Assembly: GCA_002796835.1 (NCBI GenBank)
Contig: LUGL01000030.1
Coordinates: 17,989 to 81,988 of the forward strand
Reading direction: 5' to 3'
Source: Elainella saxicola E1
GTDB lineage: Bacteria > Cyanobacteriota > Cyanobacteriia > Elainellales > Elainellaceae
Length of the DNA: 64,000 nucleotides
This document shows, in pieces, positions 56,885 to 64,000 of the stretch; within the stretch, counting starts at the first letter, position 1; every line of letters starts with the position of its first letter. A model generated the notes under the pieces. It saw nothing but the letters and a program-made list of their open reading frames with translations. It searched no databases and was not told the DNA's origin. A program made the translations under genes and the position numbers.

Positions 56885-57012
56885 CCTAATCGTTCCACAA
56901 GGCTACATAGGGAAATTGGCTGTTAGAGGAAGATCCAACAGTTTGGTGCATAGCTTAGATTAAGGCGGCTCCAATCCTGAATGCAAGTTTTTAGTCACGA
57001 ATCACGACTAAA

Positions 57013-57279
57013 TTATTCTGAGAAAAAGTCATCATCTACTACTATTTTCTTGACCTGATTAAGCTTGTTAGCCATCCTCAGCATATGCAAGACGTACTTA
57101 GGGCGCTTCTCGAAGGAGGCACCCCAGTTGTTGATTGTTCTCTCGCTAAGCCCAGTTGCCTGGGCTAGAGCAGCAATACAGGCTTTTCTATAACCCCATT
57201 CATCAGAGGGCACCTTAACCCAACGTCTGCAGTACTCCAATGGCTCCAAATGGTCATTTCCTAAGCGCATCGATATCAT
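57013..57279 (-). CDS. Small helix-turn-helix protein, copy 2
   Basis: 88 residues from the ATG at 57279; a TTG at 57288 gives 3 more. HTH motif YRKACIAALAQATGLSERTINNWG following EYCRRWVKV; then FEKRPKYVLHMLRMANKLNQ, which aligns with copy 1 (FERRPKYVPRLLRQADLLNQ). The two genes are 128 bp apart, same strand, divergent to the operon beginning at 57540. Confidence 0.65.
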   Translation of the reverse strand: MISMRLGNDHLEPLEYCRRWVKVPSDEWGYRKACIAALAQATGLSERTINNWGASFEKRPKYVLHMLRMANKLNQVKKIVVDDDFFSE

Positions 57280-57539
57280 ATTCGGCAATGATGGGACTAC
57301 TGTCTATTGACTCGACAGTGCGTCCAAAAGCCATTTGTCACGAATAATGACTAATTTAAGAGGATGAAGTGAGGAATTGAGTAAGTGATCGCCACTTACG
57401 ATCAAAACCTCAAAAAATCCCTTGTTTCGCTGCCTTAATTCATCTATCCTGCTGGAAAGTTAGTAGCTTCGTACTATTCATTTGCCAGGTTTATTTCTTG
57501 CTTGGCAAATTATGTCTCTGCCCATGTTCTTCAAGAGTT

Positions 57540-58253
57540 ATGACTTATCTGGAGCCTCAACTTGCCGTTTACCAGAAGGTGCGCCGTGAGCGTCGTACCC
57601 AGATTGACCAAGGATTAAAGCAACTCCATCAAGAGATTGAGCAGCAAATTGAGAGGTTGCGCCAGCAAGAGGAAACCTCGATAGAAGATGAAAACAAGGT
57701 TTTGAGCCAAATTCGTCCATCTATTGAGGCAGATGCTCGATGCCTCATACCGACACCTGAACTTGCCACTTATGCTCAAAGCATCCTAGCCAAGAGATTT
57801 TGCACTTTGCCGGATGCCTATCAGTCCGCTTACTTCGACCCTGATCCAACAAAATGGCTCTTGAGTGAGTTGCCTCATCCCGTGCAGATCCTTGAGTATC
57901 TGCTCGATCGCGACGATTATGCCTGTAAAGATGACACCTTCTACACCAATTGGCTGTACTGGTTGACCGTGAAAATGGGCGATTACCAACAGAAGTTTTA
58001 CATCGCCACAGCAAGTTTAATTCCAAGTAGCTTAGGTGATCCTGCAAAGTACCATCCACTCAGCCCGATTACTCAATACTATGCATACCGTCGCGAACTC
58101 AAATTGGATGGGAAAAAGTTGAAGCTCAACCAGTCGCAGCTTGTTCTTGTGCAGCAGGAATTGAGCTGTCTGCTAGTGGCTGTCGGGGATTTATTCAACC
58201 TGCAAACCTGGACAGAGCATTTTTGCTACCCCAAACAGCAATGGGAAAAGTAA
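57540..58253 (+). CDS. Coiled-coil protein, paralogue A of the flanking pair
   Basis: 237 residues from the ATG at 57540, matching the length of its paralogue (238). The first 60 residues are a Gln/Glu/Arg coiled coil. A shared block reads ADARCLIPTPELATY, followed by an alpha-beta part, and near the C-terminus QQELSCLLVAVGDLFNLQTW. Similar to the gene at 59199 over most of its length. No known domain. The stop overlaps the next start (TAATG), so these genes form an operon. Confidence 0.7.
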   Translation: MTYLEPQLAVYQKVRRERRTQIDQGLKQLHQEIEQQIERLRQQEETSIEDENKVLSQIRPSIEADARCLIPTPELATYAQSILAKRFCTLPDAYQSAYFDPDPTKWLLSELPHPVQILEYLLDRDDYACKDDTFYTNWLYWLTVKMGDYQQKFYIATASLIPSSLGDPAKYHPLSPITQYYAYRRELKLDGKKLKLNQSQLVLVQQELSCLLVAVGDLFNLQTWTEHFCYPKQQWEK

Positions 58254-59173
58254 TGGTCACTCAAATTAGCTCTGCTTTCAAGGAATTTATACAAGAGCAT
58301 CCCCAGCTTTACCGCCAACTCCACTACTGGGCGAGTTGGCGAGACTTGGATGACCCAGCAGCCCAGGTACAGGAATACATCACTGAACTGGTATTGGAGG
58401 CAAAACCCGATCGAGACAACAGTGCTTTGGTGAAGAAATGGGCACAGGTTCTGTCTCTACAGGAACGGAATGGACTGGCACAGTTTAGCCCGATTAAGAT
58501 CAAGGATTACCCGAATGCCTCCCAATGGTACAAACTACAGCAGGGTGAGTATAGCGTCATGGATGAACCAGTGCTGGGTGAGATCTGTCATTCAGGCAAG
58601 CAAATGGCAGTCCTCACTCGCAATCGCTACGACTGCTTAATTCTAAATACCGATCGCCTACTAATTGTCGATGTTGACATCGGTGTGCCGAAGGGAACAG
58701 ATCTGAGGGATTGTCCTGCTAGTTGCCAGATGGCAATCAGTCAATTACAGGCGATCGCAGCGTTAGAGGCATTGGTCGAACAGTTTCCCCAACTCGGTTT
58801 TAGAGTTTACCGAACGCGCAACGGATTACGGTATCTCTGCACAACTCACGAATTCCATCCATTGGAACCCAAATCGCAACGACTGATGAAGAGTCTGTAT
58901 GCTGATCCACTTTATGCACGGCTTTGTAAATTCCAAGCAACCTTTCGGGCAAGACTGACCCCAAAGCCTTGGCGAGTAGAGCAGTCTGAGTATACAGAAC
59001 GGTTAATTTGCGATCGCGTCACGAGAATGATCTTGCCATCCTCCAGTCCTTACGCAGTTTGCCACCTCATTGAAATTGTGGGTGAGCAATCAATTTTGCC
59101 GGAGTTTGAACCGAGCGTTGAGGCACACGATGCTTACTGCCGAGTAAGCCGATTAGGTCTGGAGCTAGCGTAA
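58253..59173 (+). CDS. Possible primase-polymerase-like (AEP-like) protein
   Basis: 306 residues if the overlapping ATG at 58253 is used (TAATG with the previous stop); an ATG at 58241 is also possible. The most telling segment is YDCLILNTDRLLIVDVDIGVPKG, where VDVD resembles the metal-binding motif I of archaeo-eukaryotic primases, followed later by FRVYRTRNGLRYLCTTH and RLCKFQATFRARLTPKPWR. This LTPKPWR arrangement occurs in a bacterial hypothetical family I have seen; the AEP assignment is an inference. It sits between two paralogous coiled-coil proteins in one operon, which may act with it. Confidence 0.6.
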   Translation: MVTQISSAFKEFIQEHPQLYRQLHYWASWRDLDDPAAQVQEYITELVLEAKPDRDNSALVKKWAQVLSLQERNGLAQFSPIKIKDYPNASQWYKLQQGEYSVMDEPVLGEICHSGKQMAVLTRNRYDCLILNTDRLLIVDVDIGVPKGTDLRDCPASCQMAISQLQAIAALEALVEQFPQLGFRVYRTRNGLRYLCTTHEFHPLEPKSQRLMKSLYADPLYARLCKFQATFRARLTPKPWRVEQSEYTERLICDRVTRMILPSSSPYAVCHLIEIVGEQSILPEFEPSVEAHDAYCRVSRLGLELA

Positions 59174-59198
59174 ATTTTACTGTGGAGGATAGTAGCGA

Positions 59199-59915
59199 AT
59201 GCAAAGCTTAGATGATTCCCTATCCACGTACTACGCACTGCGGCAGCAGAAGGCGATAGAAATCTCAACCCGCATTGGACAAGTTCAACAGCAACTCGCT
59301 GCTGAGCTTCAGGGCTTGCAGGATCTGGAGCAGCAGCTTCTATCTGCTCAAGAAAGTGTTCTAGAGCGAATTCGCCTGGTGTTAGAAACAGATGCGCGAT
59401 CGCTCCTGCCCACACCACAATTTCAGGAATTTGTGCGTGATCTGTTGAAAGAGGTCAAAGCAAAACCAAAGCAGGCTTCTTTTGTTCTAGAAGTCGCACC
59501 AAAAACAACTAAGTGGATATTACACACACTAGAGCAGCCATTGCAGGTAAACCAGATTGAAGCAGTTGAGCGAACAAATTCTTATGATGCCGGAAAACAA
59601 TCTCTAACAAGATACTGCATCCGTATGTTGGTTCAATTGGGTGAATGGCGACAGATGTTCGACATCTCAACTGCAACTGCTCAAAATAATGATCCCGATA
59701 TGTATCATGCTTGTTCTGCATTTACTGCATGGTATGGATGTGACATTGGTATGAGAACGACAATGAAACTGTTACCTGTTTCAAGTGCAAAACAACAAAG
59801 GTTGGCACAGGAATTAACCTGTGTGATGGCATATGTCTGTGACTTGTTCAATCTTTACTCGATTGCAGAACGAGTTGGTTTCTTGCATCAATTTCAGGGC
59901 TACATCAAGTTGTAA
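59199..59915 (+). CDS. Coiled-coil protein, paralogue B of the flanking pair
   Basis: 238 residues, ATG with GGAGG eight to nine bases upstream. Paralogue of the protein at 57540: N-terminal coiled coil (residues about 15-60), TDARSLLPTPQFQEF, then a mixed domain and AQELTCVMAYVCDLFNLYSI near the C-terminus. Third gene of the operon. Having two related subunits around one enzyme-like protein suggests a hetero-oligomer. Function unknown. Confidence 0.7.
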   Translation: MQSLDDSLSTYYALRQQKAIEISTRIGQVQQQLAAELQGLQDLEQQLLSAQESVLERIRLVLETDARSLLPTPQFQEFVRDLLKEVKAKPKQASFVLEVAPKTTKWILHTLEQPLQVNQIEAVERTNSYDAGKQSLTRYCIRMLVQLGEWRQMFDISTATAQNNDPDMYHACSAFTAWYGCDIGMRTTMKLLPVSSAKQQRLAQELTCVMAYVCDLFNLYSIAERVGFLHQFQGYIKL

Positions 59916-59948
59916 CGAAGAATTTAGTCTTTGCTACGCAATTACTAT

Positions 59949-60131
59949 CTAACTGGATGGCAGTTGAATTCCATGTGTTTCATGTAGAGTTGGATTATCT
60001 GTTTCACCAGAAGAGTAGGCGAACTCAGTTTCAAATTGAAACAATCCTGCCTTGAGCGTGGTCGTTTTGGGAACAGGCTTTGTTGTTACTGCAACAGACG
60101 GTAGATGTTTGACTGGCAATGCCCTGTTCAT
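59949..60131 (-). CDS. Possible 60-residue peptide gene
   Basis: ATG with GAAGGAT about 12 bases upstream. The peptide is Thr/Pro/Lys-rich (VAVTTKPVPKTTT) without a hydrophobic signal or Cys. It is located on the opposite strand between two cargo operons. It could be a real small gene or chance; there is no further support. The remaining bases to 60363 show a poly-purine stretch and no gene. Confidence 0.35.
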   Translation of the reverse strand: MNRALPVKHLPSVAVTTKPVPKTTTLKAGLFQFETEFAYSSGETDNPTLHETHGIQLPSS

Positions 60132-60363
60132 GTTGCCGAAGCATCCTTCTATAAGAAAACATCTATAAGTCCTATAAGTAAGCTTTAGGACAGGGGAACT
60201 CGGGGATCAAAGATCCAAGCCTCCTGTCCTAATTTACGTTCGTCTGCTATAAAAATCAGAAATATTGCTGAAAGGTTAAGAGGGAATCTGGAAACGGGGA
60301 ATACTATTGAGAAGTTAATGCCTGTTCCTGTATCCCGTGTTTCTGCGTAATTGAGATTACTCT

Positions 60364-62556
60364 ATGCCTACAGACAGAACAACTCGGATCGCAAATATTA
60401 TCGAGAAAAGACAGCCTTTGGCAAGAAGGCTTGAAGAAGTGGAAGCAAATCTTAAGCTTCTTGCCTCAGCTCTGCACAATTTGGAGGGACATCGCGATCG
60501 TTTAGTTTTACAGGTAGATGACCTAGAGGTTAGAGGGCGACTGAAGGAGATTAACTTTACGCCGATCCAAAGCGATATCAGGGATGAGATAAGCGCACTA
60601 GGTAAGTTGAGGAGCCGTTTTTCTCGTAATACCCTAAATATAGGAGTTGTTGGACGTGCTGGGCAGGGCAAAAGCCGACTGTTGCAAAGCCTGTCTGGGC
60701 TTTCTACTGATGAAATTCCTTCTGGTGACCGGTCTCACTGCACAGGTGTTCGTAGCACAGTTCACCATAATCCTGATGTAGAGACTTATGGTGAGGTTTG
60801 GTTCCACTCAGAAAGATCATTTCTGGATGAGGTAATTACGCCTTACTACGAAAAGTTAAATTTAGGCAGTAGACCATTTACGTTGGAGAATTTTGCTCAT
60901 AATCCCTTACCTCCACTACCTAACCAATTTTCCGGGAAAGCCGAATTTGGTGCGATGTATGAGCACCTGCGTAGATACCATACTAACTTTGATAAGTATC
61001 GAGATCTGTTGAAGCAACCATCACCCTATCAGATCTCTAAACACCAAATTCGTGAGTATGTCGCTCAAGATACGCCTGATTGTCAGCGGATTTATTTCAA
61101 TTATCTCGCTGTTCGTGAGGCAAAAATTGTTTGTCGTTTTCCCAGAGAGGATGTTGGGCAAGTAGCACTGATTGATATGCCTGGTTTAGGAGACACGGGT
61201 CTTGGTGATGCAGAACGATTGATGGCTATTCTTGGGCAAGACGTTGATATTGTTCTATTTGTACGAATGCCGAGACCTCCACGAGATTTCTGGGCTGATG
61301 TGGATGTCAAACTTTATGATACCGCTCGTGCTGCTCTAATTGATTTACCAATACATCTTTGGTCTTTTATGGTTTTGAACCAGACAAGCGCCAGTTCTTC
61401 AATTGGAGACAACTCTGTTTATTGTGAGGATTTAGTTAATACTCGCGGTACGAGTCATATCAATGTAGTGGAATGTATCACGGCTAGCTGTGTTGATGTA
61501 GAAGAGGCAAATAAAAAAGTTCTCGATCGAGTACTGGATTACTTGATGATGAACATTACTGCTTTAGATCAGCAATATGCAGCTGCTTGCCAAGATCGAT
61601 TGATTCATTTGCATGATGCTGTAGCTATTGAGTTGCAGAAGGCTAAGGTAGCATTAGGGCAGGCAACACAACGCGATGGTTCCTTTCCCTTATTTGTCAA
61701 ATTATTTAATAAGCTTTGGAATGACTTAACAGTAGGGCTAGAAGGATTATTAAGGGATTTACGATGGCAACGCGATGTGCAGGATGCCGACTTTAAGGCA
61801 CAGGTTGATGCTGCTTTACAAGCTTGCAGAGACGATACTGGGATTCCATCGCTTGAAGAAATTAAAATTCGGCGGGACAGCGAAGGCTCCTATAACATCG
61901 CGTACAACAAGTATTTACATGAGGTACGTGCTTATTTGTCACAGCACTTTTTATCTCTGGATGATGGTCTAAAACGATCCTTAGACAACATCAAATCTCA
62001 AGTGGCAGATGTATTAATTGAGCAGGGAAACTTAGGAAGCCTAACAGGAACCAGAGGAACCGAGTTTTTGAAAACCATAGAAAATGTTTTACCCGAAGAT
62101 TTGACTCGACTAAAACTTGGCTTTCATATCCTCTCAACATTTGAATTGTCTTATCGCGGTTTAATTCAACACAGAATTCGTAGACACCTAGACAGATTAA
62201 CTCCTGACGAAACTCCCATTCAGTTATCCCAAAATCCATCAGCACAAGAAATTCTAGTTAGCCTACAGACTCTACAGGCTGAGGCAGTTTATGAGTGTGG
62301 TGGAGCATTGGAAGAATTTCTTTGTGAACCTAGTCAAGCAGCCTATGCAATTGTTGAAGAGTTTGTTGATCGCATCCTACGTGCTGAAGGAGTGAAAGAT
62401 GATTGGCAGGTCTTCCTTCAAGAAATCCGTTCAGACATTTGGGCTAATGAATTTGAAATATTGGGAGAACACTCTCGTTTACGACGTGAATGGTTAACGT
62501 CTGTAGACAATGCCATATCAGCAAATCAGCCCGAATTAATCAGATTCTTACCTTGA
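60364..62556 (+). CDS. Dynamin-like large GTPase
   Basis: 730 residues. A coiled coil (about 15-80) leads to the G domain: G1 GRAGQGKS at 97-104 and G3 DMPGLGDTG around 271. The G4 position looks divergent (VLNQTS instead of N/TKxD). The C-terminal half is helical, with no predicted membrane helix. Bacterial dynamin-like proteins act in membrane remodelling and some take part in phage defence. The next GTPase starts 17 bp later, which implies joint function. A cargo defence role is plausible but inferred. Confidence 0.75.
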   Translation: MPTDRTTRIANIIEKRQPLARRLEEVEANLKLLASALHNLEGHRDRLVLQVDDLEVRGRLKEINFTPIQSDIRDEISALGKLRSRFSRNTLNIGVVGRAGQGKSRLLQSLSGLSTDEIPSGDRSHCTGVRSTVHHNPDVETYGEVWFHSERSFLDEVITPYYEKLNLGSRPFTLENFAHNPLPPLPNQFSGKAEFGAMYEHLRRYHTNFDKYRDLLKQPSPYQISKHQIREYVAQDTPDCQRIYFNYLAVREAKIVCRFPREDVGQVALIDMPGLGDTGLGDAERLMAILGQDVDIVLFVRMPRPPRDFWADVDVKLYDTARAALIDLPIHLWSFMVLNQTSASSSIGDNSVYCEDLVNTRGTSHINVVECITASCVDVEEANKKVLDRVLDYLMMNITALDQQYAAACQDRLIHLHDAVAIELQKAKVALGQATQRDGSFPLFVKLFNKLWNDLTVGLEGLLRDLRWQRDVQDADFKAQVDAALQACRDDTGIPSLEEIKIRRDSEGSYNIAYNKYLHEVRAYLSQHFLSLDDGLKRSLDNIKSQVADVLIEQGNLGSLTGTRGTEFLKTIENVLPEDLTRLKLGFHILSTFELSYRGLIQHRIRRHLDRLTPDETPIQLSQNPSAQEILVSLQTLQAEAVYECGGALEEFLCEPSQAAYAIVEEFVDRILRAEGVKDDWQVFLQEIRSDIWANEFEILGEHSRLRREWLTSVDNAISANQPELIRFLP

Positions 62557-62573
62557 ACATGAAGGATTAAGAG

Positions 62574-63542
62574 ATGCACGAGCTTAAAATCACCATGCTT
62601 GGTCCAACTGGTGTTGGAAAGACTAGTCTTCTAACAGCTATGTATGAGCAGTTTGCAAATAACATCGGGGAGGTTGATTTACAACTAACTCCTGATGATG
62701 AGAGTTCTGCGACGCTACAAGAACGCTTGATAGACCTGAAAAGCTTATTAGACGATTTCGAGGCAAAAGGTGGAGTCAAATCAACGGAAGGAGAACCTAA
62801 TGATCTACGTTCATTCAGGTTTGGACTAGGCAGACGAGGAAAACAACCATCGCTTCAGCTACATTTTCAAGACTACCCAGGTGGCTATCACCTTGCTACG
62901 GCAAGCCCAGAAAGAAAACAGTTTGTTAAAACGCTTTTGACTGAATGTGTAGCTGTCTTAATTACAATTGATGCTCCTGCATTAATGGAAGTGCGAGGAA
63001 GATGGAACGAGAAGTTTAATCGACCTCAACAAATCACAGATTTGTTTAAAACGGCTTATCAAGATTTAGACTCTCCAAGGTTGGTTATTTTTGCACCTGT
63101 AAGATGTGAGAAATACATTAAGGGTGGAGCCTCTTTAGATCTGGTTCAGCGCATTAAAGAGGAATATAAAGGCTTATTTGATTTTTTGACTTCAAAGGAA
63201 GTTGAGTCTAATGTAGCTGTTGTTATTACACCTGTGCAAACTGTGGGCAGTGTTGTCTTCTCTCGTATCGAAATGAACGATGGGGAACCCAAATTCAAAT
63301 TTCGCAAAATAGGTCACGATGCTAAGTACTCCCCAGAGGACAGCGAACAGCCCCTACGTTACCTTCTGAGATTTCTTCTAAAACTTCATCTTAATAATCG
63401 AAACTGGGGATTTTTCAACTTTCTGCGCGATTGGTTTAGTATGGACACTCATCTTGTGGAAGCAATCCGCAAGTTATCTAAGGGGTGTAAAACGAGTGGT
63501 GGTTTTGTTGTTCTGCAAGGTGACTCTTACCTCAATTTTTAG
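62574..63542 (+). CDS. Small-GTPase-like protein (TRAFAC/DO-GTPase-like)
   Basis: 322 residues. G1 GPTGVGKTS at about 10-18 and a G3-like block HFQDYPGGYH. The remainder (ITIDAPALMEV, VVITPVQTVGSV) fits the GTPases found in bacterial GTPase-centred conflict systems (DO-GTPase2/GAP1 neighbourhoods). The fold assignment is good; the system name is inference. ATG preceded by AGGATTAAGAG, 17 bp from the previous stop; the following gene starts 9 bp downstream. Confidence 0.72.
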   Translation: MHELKITMLGPTGVGKTSLLTAMYEQFANNIGEVDLQLTPDDESSATLQERLIDLKSLLDDFEAKGGVKSTEGEPNDLRSFRFGLGRRGKQPSLQLHFQDYPGGYHLATASPERKQFVKTLLTECVAVLITIDAPALMEVRGRWNEKFNRPQQITDLFKTAYQDLDSPRLVIFAPVRCEKYIKGGASLDLVQRIKEEYKGLFDFLTSKEVESNVAVVITPVQTVGSVVFSRIEMNDGEPKFKFRKIGHDAKYSPEDSEQPLRYLLRFLLKLHLNNRNWGFFNFLRDWFSMDTHLVEAIRKLSKGCKTSGGFVVLQGDSYLNF

Positions 63543-63551
63543 GAGATAGAG

Positions 63552-64000
63552 ATGAAGATTTACGCACAGAGCCGTGGTCGTTCACCAGATTTTGAATACT
63601 GTTGGTTGCCAGAAACTCCACCGCATCTAAATATGGTTTCTGGCTTGATTCAGAGTGAGTCTCCTTCAATTGTAATCACTCGATTTAATCGTGAATTGAT
63701 GTTGCTTGTCACTGGGATGGAGTCTTCAGATAGAACAGACTTTCGCGATCGCCCAGTTCGTAATTCTGTAGCTTGGGTCTGTGATGAGAATTACGATAAT
63801 GAAAGGCATTTGAGAGCAATTGCAATCCAAGCCTTGAGAGGTCTACTAGGTAGCGAGATTGATAAGGCTATTAAATTTGGTGGTCAGCATGGATTTGAGT
63901 TTTCTCAGGCGGATATAGAAAAATTAAGCCAAGCGGTATTGAGGGACGACGAACTTGAAAGCCAACCTTTAGAATCTTCAGAGCTTACACCTAAGGTGGG
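63552..64000 (+). CDS. Third gene of the GTPase operon, N-terminal part
   Basis: About 149 residues visible, truncated by the window end. ATG with AGGAGATAGAG directly upstream, 9 bp after the previous stop, so it belongs to the same operon. Sequence begins MKIYAQSRGRSPDFEYCWLPE, later RDRPVRNSVAWVCDENYDNE and ALRGLLGSEIDKAI. I do not recognise a family; by position it may be the regulator or effector of the GTPases (for example a GAP-like partner). The rest lies beyond the window. Confidence 0.7.
   Translation, partial: MKIYAQSRGRSPDFEYCWLPETPPHLNMVSGLIQSESPSIVITRFNRELMLLVTGMESSDRTDFRDRPVRNSVAWVCDENYDNERHLRAIAIQALRGLLGSEIDKAIKFGGQHGFEFSQADIEKLSQAVLRDDELESQPLESSELTPKV

Larger units (their letters stand above)
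48547..64000. mobile_element. Type V-K CRISPR-associated transposon (CAST), one side
   Basis: The element starts at TGTAGAG 9 bp after the tRNA-Cys. From the end inward it shows seven TnsB-type sites, a second block of related motifs, two small genes, a homing crRNA unit, a CRISPR array, tracrRNA and cas12k, all in the order typical for the Cas12k side of V-K elements. Everything from 54 kb to the window end looks like cargo. tnsB, tnsC, tniQ and the far end are not inside the window, so the length is unknown but at least 15.4 kb. Confidence 0.88.

Overview
The window is chromosomal DNA of a cyanobacterium, probably filamentous. The evidence is the frequent HIP1-type octamer (GCGATCGC), a cyanoexosortase A locus with HpsJ, the conserved asd-dapA-rnj and tig-clpP-clpX clusters, a PlmA-like regulator, CofG and a DUF561 protein. 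I infer nothing closer than a Leptolyngbya/Oscillatoria-like grade.

Bases 1-16.6 kb are a cell-surface and signalling region. It opens with the end of an exopolysaccharide BY-kinase-like ATPase whose motifs look degenerate, followed by a subtilase and a convergent cyanoexosortase A/HpsJ-B operon. Two proteins with the matching C-terminal PFE-CTERM sorting signal follow, with a YdcF-like protein and a WcaF-like acetyltransferase between them. Next is a very unusual glycosyltransferase-EAL-receiver fusion, a PAS protein, a 1250-residue hybrid histidine kinase and a convergent receiver protein. Bases 17-48 kb are mostly housekeeping: a NACHT NTPase, a Nif11 protein, PlmA-like regulator, protein quality control (tig, clpP, clpX), lysine pathway plus RNase J, dioxygenases, a DUF815 ATPase, a Gfo/Idh/MocA oxidoreductase, a LuxR-type regulator, a two-gene betaine-type ABC transporter without its permease, DUF561, cofG and a phosphodiesterase.

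From 48.5 kb to the window end lies one side of a type V-K CRISPR-associated transposon (CAST). It is inserted 9 bp after a tRNA-Cys gene. Its terminal TGTA begins 61 bp after a GTA PAM inside the tRNA. Repeated TnsB-type sites, two tiny genes, a CRISPR array, a tracrRNA and cas12k follow in order. At the downstream end of the array a divergent repeat carries a spacer matching the tRNA-Cys anticodon arm at 16 of 17 leading positions, directly next to that PAM. This is the expected signature of a homing guide. A 192-bp MITE-like hairpin element has inserted into one CRISPR repeat.

Behind cas12k lies apparent cargo: a small mobile-element protein, two dyad sites, a tyrosine recombinase, two paralogous small HTH proteins, a three-gene operon in which two paralogous coiled-coil proteins flank a possible primase-polymerase-like protein, and an operon of a dynamin-like GTPase, a second GTPase and a third protein cut by the window end. 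The GTPase operon resembles a conflict (defence) module. tnsB, tnsC, tniQ and the other transposon end are not in the window.
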